A DNA stretch of 64,000 nt from Porodaedalea pini (lineage: Eukaryota > Basidiomycota > Agaricomycetes > Hymenochaetales > Hymenochaetaceae), in contig NBAY01000057.1 in assembly GCA_002794775.1 (NCBI GenBank), forward strand, positions 229,044 through 293,043, given 5' to 3'. A program made the position numbers and the translations under genes. The notes beneath the pieces were generated by a model, which searched no databases, was not told the DNA's origin, and saw nothing but the letters and a program-made list of their open reading frames with translations. This document shows, piece by piece, positions 32,101 through 43,603 of the stretch. Position 1 is the first letter of the stretch; each line of letters starts with the position of its first letter.

Positions 32101-34319
32101 CTTGCGTTGAACGCGGTCCTGCTACGGGGCATTGCGGCCGGTGCGGCGGGGCAGGCGTTGGCGGCTGGTTTGGCGAGTGTGGTCCCTGGTGTCAGGTTCA
32201 GCGCGGCGAACTTGGGAGTCGTGAAGGAAGAGAGAGATGAAGAATCGGAGGAGGAGAGGGTGAGCGGCGATAGCGATGAGATGGAGCGGAGGATGGGGCG
32301 CCCGCATGAGCAGCGCAAGAAACCGATGTTCGGCTTCGGCGGTAATCTCGCGCCAATTAAGACGACGTTGGCAAACTCCCGCTCAGAGGTGAATGGCGTA
32401 AAAGCTTACAGTGGTGAGCGACCTCGGACCCCGGCTGTTCCTGCTCCGGAGCCAGCGCCAGCTTCAACCACGCAGGCTCCTGTCGCGCTAACAGCGATCC
32501 CGCCACCCCGACTTGTTCGTCCACACCCAATCCGTCCCGAAGCGAACAACGCGCTCGCGCTTGATCTCGTCGATCGCAAGCTCGAGGAAGTGTCCGGTAT
32601 CACTGATACGAGAGCGCAAGTCCTGAAAGGGAGGATGTGCGCCCCTTTGACGAATGTTTGGAGATATTCGAGAATGGTCCGCGCCCCGTGCAGGAGAGCA
32701 TGAAGCTCTTGAACGACGAGGAAGTTGTGATGCTGAGCCAGGCGGGAAAGATTCAGGCGTATGCACTCGAGAAGATGCTCGGCGATTTTGAAAGGGCTGT
32801 CAAGATTCGAAGGGCTTTGATCTGTAAGTCTTCTTTTGAATTGTTTGACTTGGACGACTATTGATGAAGGCTATTCTTAGCGCGTGCATCGAAAACAAAG
32901 ACTCTTGAGCACTCGGAGGTACCGATGAAAGGTTACGCTTACGAGCGCGTCTTCGGTGCTTGCTGCGAGAATGTCGTCGGCTACATTCCCCTTCCACTCG
33001 GTATTGCCGGCCCACTGAATGTCGATGGCGAGGCGTTCCCGGTACCGATGGCCACCGCGGAGGGTACACTCGTCGCGTCCACTTCACGCGGATGCAAGGC
33101 GCTCAACGCCGGTGGGGGAGTCACGACTGTTCTCACCCAGGATGCAATGACTCGCGGCCCTGCAATCGATTTCCCTTGCATGCGCGAAGCGGCCGAAGCG
33201 AAGGCATGGATTGAGAGCGAGGACGGTGCGGAACGCCTGCGCGATGCATTTGAGACCACGAGTCGGTTTGCGAAACTGAAGGGGATGAAGTGCGCGCTGG
33301 CGGGGCGGACGCTGTTTATTCGATTTGCTACGAGCACGGGCGACGCAATGGGCATGAACATGATCAGCAAGGGCACGGAGGCGGCCCTCGACGTGCTGCG
33401 TCAGGAGTTTCCACAGATGCTCGTGCTTGCACTTTCGGGGAATTACTGCACGGACAAGAAGCCCGCTGCAATCAACTGGATTGAAGGTCGTGGCAAGAGT
33501 GTCGTCGCGGAGGCTGTCATCCCCGGCAAGGTTGTTCAGAGCGTACTCAAGACCACCGTCAAAGACTTGTGCAATCTGAACATCAAGAAGAACTTGATCG
33601 GAAGCGCAATGGCTGGTAGTATTGGCGGCTTCAATGCCCATGCGGCGAACATCCTCACGGCAATCTTCCTTGCCACTGGGCAGGATCCTGCTCAGAATGT
33701 GGAGAGCTCAAATTGCATGACACTCATGGAACCGACCAGCGATGGCGTAGACCTTCGCATGTCCGTCACGATGCCCTCTATCGAAGTTGGCACAGTTGGC
33801 GGTGGCACTATCCTTGCTCCGCAGGGTGCGGTCCTTGAGATGCTCGGTCTTCGCGGCGCACACCGTTCACAACCCGGTGCCAACGCTCAGCGCCTCGCCC
33901 GTCTCGTCGCCGCCGCCGTCATGGCCGGTGAACTATCCCTCCTCTCTGCACTAGCGGCTGGCCATCTCATCAAGGCACACATGGCGCACAACCGTTCAAC
34001 TATCAACACTCCCGTCGCAAGTCGGCCAGTCACGCCAGGACCTGGTGATACCTCGGAAAAGAGGGAAGTTCCCGTGCCAGCGACACCCGCACCAGAGGCG
34101 CTCGGTATCTCGACTCCGCTTATGCCTTACTCCGGTGTACATACGCCCGCTCCATCCCGCGCTATACGGGCGGCTGCGGTGGAGGAAGGGCTGAGCCGCA
34201 CGGAGAGCGAAGCGAGCCTCCCGGCTTACTCGCTATCAGAAGTGCCTGCGCCCACGAGTGGTGAGAGTAACGTCGAGTCTGAGCCTGAGCCAGACATGAA
34301 GGCGGAGGCCAAGGATTAG
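29178..34319 (+). CDS. HMG1: HMG-CoA reductase (apparent frameshift near 32618)
   Basis: It reduces HMG-CoA to mevalonate, the committed step of ergosterol and isoprenoid synthesis, and sits in the ER membrane. Exons: 29178-30392, 31204-31563, 31624-32823 and 32881-34319. The N-terminal half has about eight hydrophobic segments with a sterol-sensing-like region (about residues 345-405). A variable Ser/Pro-rich linker follows. The catalytic half shows [37 protein letters not shown], the Glu of [22 protein letters not shown], the Asp of [13 protein letters not shown] and the His of HMAHNRST, so all four catalytic residues are present. The first intron is 811 bp, long for this genome. Between linker and catalytic half the frame shifts by one base (CGCAAGTCC near 32615-32622). 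An extra base would join the two frames as ...[16 protein letters not shown] sequencing indel is likelier than a true lesion. A Ser/Pro-rich tail of about 110 residues follows the catalytic domain. Confidence 0.93.
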
Positions 34320-34900
34320 ACGTGCACTCCGTTGGGTTGGACATGATTTTCTTTTCGTCATTCATCTCTTGTATGTGACTTGACCACCTTTCTAGAGCGC
34401 CGTGCCTTCTTAGGTCTCGCGCCGTGTTTGCCATTTGCTATGCCCTCTCCCATTCCATCCTTCCTTCCATCATCCTTGCACAAATCAGTCTGCCACGGAA
34501 AGTTCCTAATATCCTTATTTTATGCTCAATACTCACCCTCGACAATCAACTAACTCGGCGTTTCTGAACCCATTCATGAATTCTTTGGCATTCGACTTCA
34601 AATCTTCGACCTTCTGTGATTGCCAACCATCGCATCGCTGACGATGCTTTAACTTTACCATTGAATGTATATACGTACTTATCATTTTTGCTGTCTCGTC
34701 TGTCTGGACGCGCATTGCAGGATAGCATATTAGAATAGTTGTATTCAATATAATTGAGTACCGGGTCTTCTGATTGGAATCGGACGGGCGGAAAGCGAGA
34801 ACAGCGAGTAGAAAGAGTCAAAGACATCGCTGTAAGATGTGAAAGCAAGTTGTTTCTCCGAGCTACATATAGTCTCGTCCTTTCTCTATGGCGTACTGAC
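34320..34900. other. 3' region of HMG1 and intergenic sequence
   Basis: I see no gene here. Short frames on the minus strand lack any family feature. Confidence 0.5.
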
Positions 34901-35352
34901 CTGGAAAGCGATATTCAATGCAGAACGGCTGCGCAGCTTGTCCATCGCGGCTTTGAAGTCCCTCAGCGGAAATACATCTAGTACCTACAATCGGACACAA
35001 GTGACAACTATTAGTATCGAACTTTGACAGCAATCGAGAGGCTCACTATTCCCTTTACGTTGACTTTGCCCGAGTCGAGATAAGTAACGGCGCGAGGGAA
35101 GCAATGCGCCTGAGCGACTCGGAAGGTGTCGATAATCTGCGTAATACTGTATAAATTATAAAAGTGCACAACGTGTCGGCTAATGCTGTTGAGTAGGATA
35201 TATGTCGTGCTTGCCTGCATTTTGTTCACAAATATCTTGGATAGAGGCCGGTGGACGCTGGCGCTGCTTGTGTACAGACCGTACGGCATGAGTACCCCCC
35301 TTCGTCGAACATAATTGATTGACTCGTTAGCAAGCTTCTCGGAACCTGTCAC
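34901..35352 (-). pseudogene. Truncated copy of the zinc alcohol dehydrogenase gene
   Basis: The frame GSEKLANESINYVRR, VLMPYGLYT, VHRPLSKIF, then after an intron-like gap [19 protein letters not shown] and VLDVFPLRDFKAAMDKLRSR, matches the last four exons of the intact gene at 38088-39722. The GC-type intron donor (CAG|GCAAGC) is at the same place. Nothing matches the zinc-binding N-terminal half, so it cannot be an active enzyme. Confidence 0.8.
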
Positions 35353-35489
35353 CCCGACCTATCCAACCTCTAACGGAGAGAAAGGAAGAAGAAAGTAAAA
35401 GTTCATACGACGACGTCGACTCCTCCTTGTCCAAAGTAATTACTTAAAAAATGAAAACTTCTTTCAGTCGACATATCTTTGCAAAGTCA

Positions 35490-35686
35490 AGTCACGTACA
35501 GGAATTGTAGACCAAGACAGTTGCAAGCGCCACACTAAAGTATTGTTGTGTTGTCATCTCAGAGACAAGTAGCTTCACTATACTTGGATCGGTAGATTCA
35601 GCATTTGATCTACTATGAACCAAGGAAGTCGCATTATTGTTAAGCAGTACAGTCAACATAGTTGAAGGTCTAACAAGTTTGGTCAC
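35490..35686 (-). pseudogene. First-exon fragment of a DUF6533-type gene
   Basis: NAESTDPSIVKLLVSEMTTQ then QYFSVALATVLVYNSC with a GTACGT donor matches the start of the broken gene at 24585-26178. TTATAAAAAG about 150 bp upstream could be its TATA box. No downstream exons follow. Instead the truncated dehydrogenase copy comes next on the same strand. Confidence 0.6.
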
Positions 35687-36169
35687 GACGACAAGAGAGC
35701 TCGTACCTTTTTATAAGTAGCACGGATGGGGAGGCGCTGAGGTGAGTCACTTGGTCCATGTGCATTGCAAACACTTCCATCAGATTCTCTGACAAATGAC
35801 GTGGAGACGGAGAGATGAGCTCGAGGAACAAATTTATTCTGGGTCAGTGTCGAAGCGCAGACGCCGTATAGAGATAGAGATTCTTCTGACCAGGATCTAC
35901 TTATAACAAGTATTTCAACTCTCGATCAACCATAATATAGAGATATCACCATACGAATCAAGGACATCATAATTCAGGAAGCGAAGCATTTGGATAGAAT
36001 GATACGATCTGCACCAAAGACAGAGACCATCAGTGATACAACTTTCGATGCAGAGAAAACTTCAACACTCGAAGAACTATATGTGTCCTGCATGAAATAG
36101 CATACAAAGACATAGGTAAGGGAATAGTAGCTCTCTTGTTGATTAAATGGACTCACCAGCAGTGACTGC

Positions 36170-37044
36170 GTTACAGCCATTTTCATAAGTCCTGCGACAC
36201 GTGCATGTCATGTGAAATGAGCCGCGGCTGAGCCGAAATGTCGAAAAATTAGAATGAATGCCTATTTTCTCTGTGAATTCTGCACAGCACCTGCTCATTA
36301 AGTACTCAAAAAAAAGGCACGGTTCTCAGGAGCAGAAATATGTAAAATATGTAAAATATGGAGCAATACATTGACTGTGTAGGCAGTTGGAGATCAAACA
36401 AGTGCAGCTGGTCTGTTCTCTCACACATTTCCACCGAGATTCAAAAATTATGGCTCCCCTACATCTACCTATAAAATTCTTTCCTGTGTCTGTAAATTAA
36501 GTATATGACTATACCAACATCTCCTGCAAGTTTGAAGCCAATCCATTCAGTATTCATGGTGCAGCAGCAAGATTTGTGTTCTACTCTGCAAGACCTGTTG
36601 TGAGAAAAGGAGGGTGGAAAGAGCTTGAAGTGGAACACAAATCTTGCTGCTGCACCATGAATACTGAATGGATTGGCTTCAAACTTGCAGGAGATGTTGG
36701 TATAGTCATATACTTAATTTACAGACACAGGAAAGAATTTTATAGGTAGATGTAGGGGAGCCATAATTTTTGAATCTCGGTGGAAATGTGTGAGAGAACA
36801 GACCAGCTGCACTTGTTTGATCTCCAACTGCCTACACAGTCAATGTATTGCTCCATATTTTACATATTTTACATATTTCTGCTCCTGAGAACCGTGCCTT
36901 TTTTTTGAGTACTTAATGAGCAGGTGCTGTGCAGAATTCACAGAGAAAATAGGCATTCATTCTAATTTTTCGACATTTCGGCTCAGCCGCGGCTCATTTC
37001 ACATGACATGCACGTGTCGCAGGACTTATGAAAATGGCTGTAAC
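36170..37044. mobile_element. 875-bp foldback element (second palindrome)
   Basis: Arms 36170-36581 and 36633-37044 (412 bp each) are reverse complements (position x pairs with 73214-x) around a 51-bp spacer. The ends read GTTACAGCC / GGCTGTAAC. The flanks share TGC (36167-36169 and 37045-37047), a 3-bp target duplication. With the AC inside the right end, a 5-bp ACTGC is possible. It is AT-rich and non-coding, as expected for a MITE or foldback element. It is much smaller than the 2593-16129 palindrome and shares no sequence that I can see with it. Confidence 0.85.
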
Positions 37045-37047
37045 TGC

Positions 37048-38087
37048 ACGGAATAGAACAAACAGCCATGCATTGGCTGAGGTAGCCTCTCGATTCTTGT
37101 GTACCAAACAATTGAGTGAGCCACAGCAAATTTTCATACAGTTGAGAAGCGCGCCGAGGTGGCAACAGAGAGTGAGCTCACGGCGCCCTGAGAGTACGCA
37201 AGATAAGGCGCTATAGGGAGTCACAATGAGTGCGGTGGGGGACGATCTGAGGGATCTAGTACGAGCGGCTCAGGCGGAGAAAGAAAGTTACGTTGCGAGA
37301 TGGATAAAAGAGATGAAAGTAGGTAGCGCGGCGGGATCAAAGTGAGCACGGTGAGCATGACCAATAATGCACCCAAAATTATTACATTGGCATGAAATGA
37401 AAGGTACAAATCACCGCTTCTGTTAAAATTTCTGCACCAATTTCTGGTAGCCTCAGGTGTCTGTCCTGCAACTCCAGACAAACTCAACTAGAAATTCCAT
37501 GTCCAATAGAATCTCAGTACAATAAAGCATGACAAACGGGAATGCAGCATGAACGAACGTGGACAAGGGAATTGGCGCGTCAACTGAGACAGATAATGGA
37601 CGTTGCTGGTGATCTAGCCATATGGTGTGCCCAATTTGGACTTACTTTAGATCTCAATGATCTCAATGGGCTCATATACAAGATCCTGATATAACCATGA
37701 TCAGTCACAAGGAGGAAAGATGTACACGGATGTGAGATCTGTAAGAGGCTTCAATGTGTGGTCTTGATCCCGAATAGTATGAGTGAGCAATACCTTGTGT
37801 ATCCGTTGGGAAGCAGCAGCAGCAGCGTGCGCAGCAATAGGTCATCAAACAGAATATACAGTTCATCGAGTATCATGTGCAACGATTCACTTTCGTGTCC
37901 ACTCATTCTCCTCGCGCAATTCTGCATGTCTAACTGGTTGTCCTCCAGGCGTGCATGTAAGGGGTGGCCACGAGTTGTTGTGCTACTGAACCAAACAACT
38001 GAGGTAAGCAAATTGACGATCATCGATCTTGATCGTCGCTTTCTCAGAATCTCAGTTCTCTCACCTTCACTTCTGCTTTTCTTGAAG
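37048..38087. other. Intergenic, upstream of the alcohol dehydrogenase
   Basis: No gene is recognised. The frame at 37751-38116 on the minus strand overlaps the promoter and start of the dehydrogenase gene and has no family pattern. Confidence 0.5.
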
Positions 38088-39722
38088 ATGTCAATGAATG
38101 CACTCCGATATGACAAGGTTGTTCCCTCAGCTTGGGTATGAACTAAAATAACAAGTGCTAAATGTCGAAAGATGTGGATTTCTCATCACAGCCACGAAGT
38201 TTCCAAATCGTACAGGTTCCCATCCCTCAGATCGGTAACGATGATGTTCTAGTGAAGGGTGAGTCGTAACAAATCTAAGAAATATGATCTCTGTCTTTTT
38301 ACTCAAAACGTGATATTCTATCTCCCTTCAAACGTCAGTAAGCTACTGCGGTGCGTTCTCATCAGTCCGAAACAATTCGCTTTGTTCGATAAGAATAAAG
38401 TCATGATGTATGCTGAGCTCAGGCGTCTGCGGAACTGATGCACATATACATGAAGGCGAATTCATCGCGAAGTTTCCAGTAAGGTCCAGGTCGTAAATCA
38501 TGTATCGAAGCGTTAACTTATCTAGTGATCATAGCTTGTTCCTGGCCATGAAGTCGTCGGAGTCGTCACCAAAGTCGGCAAGAATGTCAAAAGTTTTGTG
38601 GAAGGTGATAGATGCGTCGCGGATAACAGTGCATCGGTAGGCATGGAGACTCAGTTTCATTAAACTGAATCTGCGAACTAATTGTGATCCGTTTTGTTAG
38701 TGCGGCAGCTGCTTCTATTGCCGTCGCGGGAAAGACCTCCTATGTGAGGACTTCGCAAGTAAAGGCTGCACAATGGATGGCGGCTTTGCAGAATATGTCT
38801 TTTTGTATGTAGGCAATGTGCCCTCACACCTTCGTACATCTCGGACTCATACCTCTTACAGCCACGAAAGCAAAGTCTACAAATTTAGCCACCTCTCTGA
38901 CGCTGAAGCGACACTCGTCGAGCCTGCAGCCTGCGCCGTCCACGGGCTCGATCAGCTGCGTGTCGCGCTCCCTGCTGGCGCCTCTGGGCTCGAGATTCTC
39001 TTACTTGGTGCAGGACCCACAGGTCTCATTCTGGCGCAGCTTCTCCGCCTCAACGGTGCGGCGCGAGTCGTTGTGGCAGCGAACGAGGGTCCAAAGACGC
39101 GCATCGCGAAGGAGATCAGCGCTGCAGACGAGATCGTAGAGCTTAATCGACAAGCACCGGAAGGACAGTGGAAGAAGCTGAAGGAGGATAATCCTTATGG
39201 CTTTGATGTCGTCGTACGTGTCGCGGTTTATTGACTGCCATCGTCGAGTTCTTTTCCGACTCGTAATGATACATTATAGATCGAAGCGACAGGTGTGGAG
39301 AAGCTTGCGAACGACTCAATTAACTACGTCCGGAGGGGCGAGATTCTCATGATGTATGGCGTGTACGACAACAATGCTCAGGTGCATTGGCCACCATCTA
39401 AGATCTTCGGCGACGAAATAAAAGCAAGTCAAGTGCTTCGCAAACGCCTGCTCCTGCGTTTCTAATTTTAACTTGGAATTACAGATCATTGGCTCTTTCG
39501 CGCAAACCTACTGCTTCCCGCGCGCAGTGGCTTACCTCGACTCTGGGAAGGTTAACGTCAAAGGAATGGTAAGTGCCTGCCGTTTTCCCTTAAGCTATAT
39601 CAGCGGCTTATTGACACACCTTCCGTTACCAGGTTACGGACATATTCGCATTGGAGGACTTCCAGCAGGCTCTAGACAAGATGCGCAGCCGTGATGCAAT
39701 GAAGATTGCAATAAGGCCTTGA
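38088..39722 (+). CDS. Zinc-dependent medium-chain alcohol/polyol dehydrogenase
   Basis: It should oxidise an alcohol or polyol with NAD(P)+, and resembles arabinitol/sorbitol-type MDR dehydrogenases. Ten exons: 38088-38135, 38192-38258, 38339-38350, 38423-38478, 38535-38636, 38701-38804, 38862-39213, 39280-39423, 39485-39568 and 39633-39722. The catalytic zinc site shows YCGVCGTD and PGHEVVGVV. The structural zinc lobe shows [15 protein letters not shown] with its four cysteines. The Rossmann fold has [13 protein letters not shown]. The total is about 350 residues, usual for the family. Exon 3 is only 12 bp. The eighth intron uses a GC donor (AAA|GCAAGT). It converges on the DUF6533-type gene. 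A truncated paralogue lies at 34901-35352. The substrate cannot be told from sequence. Confidence 0.88.
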
Positions 39723-40173
39723 TTTACGTGACAATAAAGGAGTGATATATCAGAATTCATTCCCTTTACGGTTGAATGAACTTTTTTCAGCGGTACAAAA
39801 TTAAGTGAAAGTCCGTGACTAGGACTGTAGCAGAGTCAAAATCCTGCAACTGCTTCGGCTCAATATCTGAATACCGTCTAGCAAACTCCGGGAATCAACT
39901 GCTGCCGTGAAGTGAAAAGTCAGCATAAGAAGAGCTTTGTCCGACCCTGCTTGTCTGTTTTGAGGATAAATGGCAATTTCACAGCGGCCTCACCAAGGCC
40001 AGCACCACCGGCGACCGTCTAGATTTCTAACGGAGAGACTATCATAAAAATTAAACGCCATATCCACCATACAGAACTAGCTATCAGCGACAGGTAATAT
40101 AAATACGCTGCTGAACTGAGCCTACAATAAAATAAATAAGAAGGGAAATTGTTTGGGAGGTCTCTGGGACGCA
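39723..40173. other. Intergenic between convergent genes
   Basis: 3' flanks of the dehydrogenase and the DUF6533-type gene. No feature is recognised. Confidence 0.5.
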
Positions 40174-41865
40174 TCAGCTGAAACGCACGTCGCTAATGGT
40201 GATGGTTCCACGGTCGGTACTGCCGTTGGCACTCCTTTCGGCCGCTTCCTTCAAATTAAACAGCAGGTGGCTGCCAAGGACACATGGGAGTGAGGCATTG
40301 GCGAATCCGGAGACCACGGCTTGGAAGCTACTGTCATCGATCCAGTAGACGGTGATACTTGCAATACCGCAAGCCATTACACTGTGAAACCCGTAAGTAT
40401 GGCTCTTACAAAAGCAAAGACGGCTTCGAACATACATGATGAAGTATATCACTTGGTCCCGCAGGAGAATGAAAGCCAGTTTGAATCTGCTGAGCTCTCT
40501 GAGAGAACCCCAGTACGTGATCGTCTTGTGAGTCGCCACGGAAAGCAAAACAAGCTCGAATATCAGAGGCAAAATCCTGTCGAAGCATGATTCATATCGA
40601 AAATGATTAAGGAAGTCACTTCTCAAGGCTCACCAATAAGCTGTCGCTGCTTGTTTATCGAAGACACCACGAATCCCGCAGTAAACTTGATCAAGCACTC
40701 GTTCATTCCCCGCTGGAAAGGAGCACGTAAGTCTGCAAGCAAAGTCGAAGGGTACTTGATGATTTACGATTGTATTTGACTTCGATATGGAGCAGAAGAC
40801 CAAATGATGCGATGCTTTCTGCCGCGAAGAGCGCCATGAGAGATCGAGCCAGCTTTTTATCTGAATGAAGTGAGAAGATCATTAGATCAATATCAATAAT
40901 AACACGTCAGAGCTAGGCTTACCGCCCGGGCAGAGCGCAAGGACTCTCATTAAGAGAATGCCTTCGGACCGTGTTAAATGGGTATTAGTTCTCAATGAGG
41001 CAATTTGGACTCACAGTCGATCAATACGATTCCGAACCATCCTGAAATGAGGTTGAGTATGTGCTTTAGTAGTTTTATAAATCAGCTTCATTGACTATTC
41101 ACCCGCGATCTGGTGAGACCATGCTCCAAACGCGCCTAAAAAAATGCTATTTAGGTCTGTAAAATCGCAGCAACAATTTCATAAATACAACTGTAGAGCC
41201 ATTGGTGCCGATCAGTAAATTTATATTTTTGATTCTTTTGTATAGCTCACAAAACAGTGTCCGTAGTTGCGTGGTCAGCGAAGGGAACTGGAAAAGGAAG
41301 ACGAGCAGAAGTAAGTCCCTTTGAGTTCAAAGAAAAGTAGGGAAACTCGAAGCTCACGATGGGCGTTTAAGAAGTACATTGTGTTTATTGCTGCAGCGTT
41401 AAACCCGATATAGCGGTTCTGCAAAAGAGACCCTGATGGGTACTGTAGTTTTATGAAGTCTCTCGAGCCTCACCAGGAAGAAAACCCAAGTTGAGAAGTG
41501 GCCATGAGTTTTCTGTACGATTCGATTCCAAAAAGATCAATGCTTCTCCAAATCATGAAAGAAATCGATCCTAACCCAGAAGAAGTGAATCTAGAACAGA
41601 CTACGTTAGGGTAACTCAGGTGGAACAAGCGTCTCTCACTCACTTCTTTGTCTATTGTCGTTACTATGAAACAAACGTCAGCCATCATGAAGTCTAGGGC
41701 TATCAAAGGGGACTGACTAATATCATAAGTGAGCAGGCACGTAGCTGCCATTCCGAAGTACGAGGCTAGTTCATCGCCCCACTCGAAGGTGACCGCCGGT
41801 GATTGTGTTGTATCCATGACGGAGGTATCGGAGAGACCACTGATGACAGAAATTGCAGCAGCCAT
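40174..41865 (-). CDS. DUF6533-like multi-pass membrane protein
   Basis: Function unknown. The start exon reads WGDELASYFGMAATCLLTYD, and a short intron leads to TTIDKE, the usual L-x-Y-D...T-x-D-x-E opening of DUF6533 proteins. Further exons include NRYIGFNAAAINTMYFLNAH and, near the end, LPLIFELVLLSVATHKTI, LAFILLRDQVIYFIM and SLPCVLGSHLLFNLKEAAE. Several hydrophobic helices are implied. Exact exon limits between 41640 and 40640 are uncertain, and I could not place every internal exon without frame breaks, so decay is possible. Related broken copies occur at 24585-26178 and 35490-35686. Confidence 0.65.
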
Positions 41866-42993
41866 TGAATAACGACGAATAGTGAAGAACGATTAGTCTG
41901 AATTAGCAGACACGGGAGGTTGAAAGAGGGGCCTCGCGGTAAAGAGCAGTCAGGCTGTCTGTACATCTCATATAGGCAGGGAGTATGAAGTTATTGATGC
42001 CAGCACTTCACAACGTTCCTGTTCCGCGGCTGATTCGACCTCACGGCTGTCGAGAGGAGAACTTCGAGAAGAGACAGCATTGCTATTTAAGCAGCGGGAT
42101 TTCACGCAGCGTGCAAGATCCAATCACATTCGAAGGCAGGTTAGACACTTCACCTTCCCATTTTGATAGTTGCAAGAGGCAAAGATCTGAAACGCTCAAG
42201 CTATTAGGGTTTGCATCTGATAGAAAATGATGGAAAATGATTCACAAGGACTCATAAAGTGAGGCCAAGGAACGAGACAAGTGAAATGTCCACTTGCGCT
42301 TTCACATACGATGAAGCAGGTTATATATTGGTTTCTATGTTAGTTGAAGCAATGAGCGCAAAGAGCTGAAGCAGCTAATAGAGATCCCTTCTTGCGTTAT
42401 CCCGAGAATGACGGAGATGTGAAGAAAGGAAGAAACGACCGTATGCAATTGGCCAGCTCGTCCGTCTGCAAATAGGCAATTCTGTGATGCATCACAGCGA
42501 TAATAAGGACAATTTCCGCGGCGACTGTAAAGATGTTCAAGGAACGTCGAAGGAAGATTGCAAGATGCACTGAACCCGCATAGAGCCAGGTACCTGGGTA
42601 GAACTAGATGACGACAGCGAGGCACACATACGCAAAGGGGGCCTAGCCAGGACAGACATCCCGCTTCGTGGCGCTGGTCCTTTGATTTAGAATGGCAGTG
42701 TCGCTGACAAAACAGAGAATGGAACAAGCAGCAATCAATGCGCCTTAGAAAAGTGGATAAACAAGAACGATAAGGTTAGACTTTAACTCTAACTTACTGT
42801 CGGCGTCGAGAATAAACTTAGATGTTGAGTCCCTGTAGCAAGTGCACATTTCGGGTCGATCGATTACACCGGAAGGAGTTGCCTGATAGTACAACGGACA
42901 GCAAGCATACCATATTTATTTAATGCATGGAGGACATGGCATATGCGTGTGTACGGGTAGAGGTAGAAAGGGGACAACAATACGAAGGAGAGA
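41866..42993. other. Intergenic stretch
   Basis: No gene is recognised. A 130-codon minus-strand frame at 42335-42727 has no family resemblance and no clear splice structure. Confidence 0.5.
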
Positions 42994-43603
42994 TCACTGC
43001 AAGTAACGCGTTGAGCACGGCGAATGGCTTTTTAATAATAATAAGACGAGACGTACGAATGTGAGAGCGGCACCCTTCGTCTTCTTGTCTCCACCGAGCT
43101 CGAAGCTGATCGGAACACACATGTCAGCGAATAAACACCAATGCCGCAACTAAACGAAGCCACGCACTGCTTGCAGCGCTTCAGTGGGAGCTGCGCCTTG
43201 TATTTACAGACGGTGCACTCCAGACGCAGGACGACCTTCTTTGTCGTCTTTGCCTTCTTGTGGAAGACGGGCTTGGTCTGACCACCGTAACCGGACTGCT
43301 TTCGGTCGTAACGGCGCTTGCCCTGGGCGAAGAGCGAAGCTTTTCCGGTCTTGTACTGCGTCACTTTGTGGGGACTGCATCATGTAGACAATGTTAAGAA
43401 AGGTTGAGCGAGAAAATAATGATAAAAACGTACGTGTGCTTCCTGCACGTCTTGCCCTTGCAGTCTGAGAATACACTTTAAGTTAACATCACTCGATCGG
43501 TCGTCCAGCTAGCAAACTCACAAGTCCTGCGTGTCCTACAGATTCGGTCAGAGCACGTCCGGAATAGCGTACAGTCATATACTCACTTCGGGATGTTGAC
43601 CAT
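42994..43603 (-). CDS. RPL42: 60S ribosomal protein eL42 (L44/L36a)
   Basis: This is a zinc-binding protein of the large-subunit E site. Exons run from the ATG at 43601-43603 as [21 protein letters not shown], then [50 protein letters not shown] and [16 protein letters not shown]. Two CxxC-type pairs bind zinc. The residue in TKPVFH matches yeast Pro56, whose change to Gln or Leu gives cycloheximide resistance in other fungi. Pro predicts sensitivity. There are five introns in about 106 codons. The last intron separates the final Phe codon from the TGA stop (42994-42996), so the last coding exon holds only the stop. High intron density is usual for basidiomycete ribosomal protein genes. Confidence 0.93.

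Noticed and set aside
37028..37216. Plus-strand frame starting at the right end of the small foldback
   Set aside because: Its start is the foldback terminus (also present at 36186 on the minus strand) and the rest has no conserved pattern.
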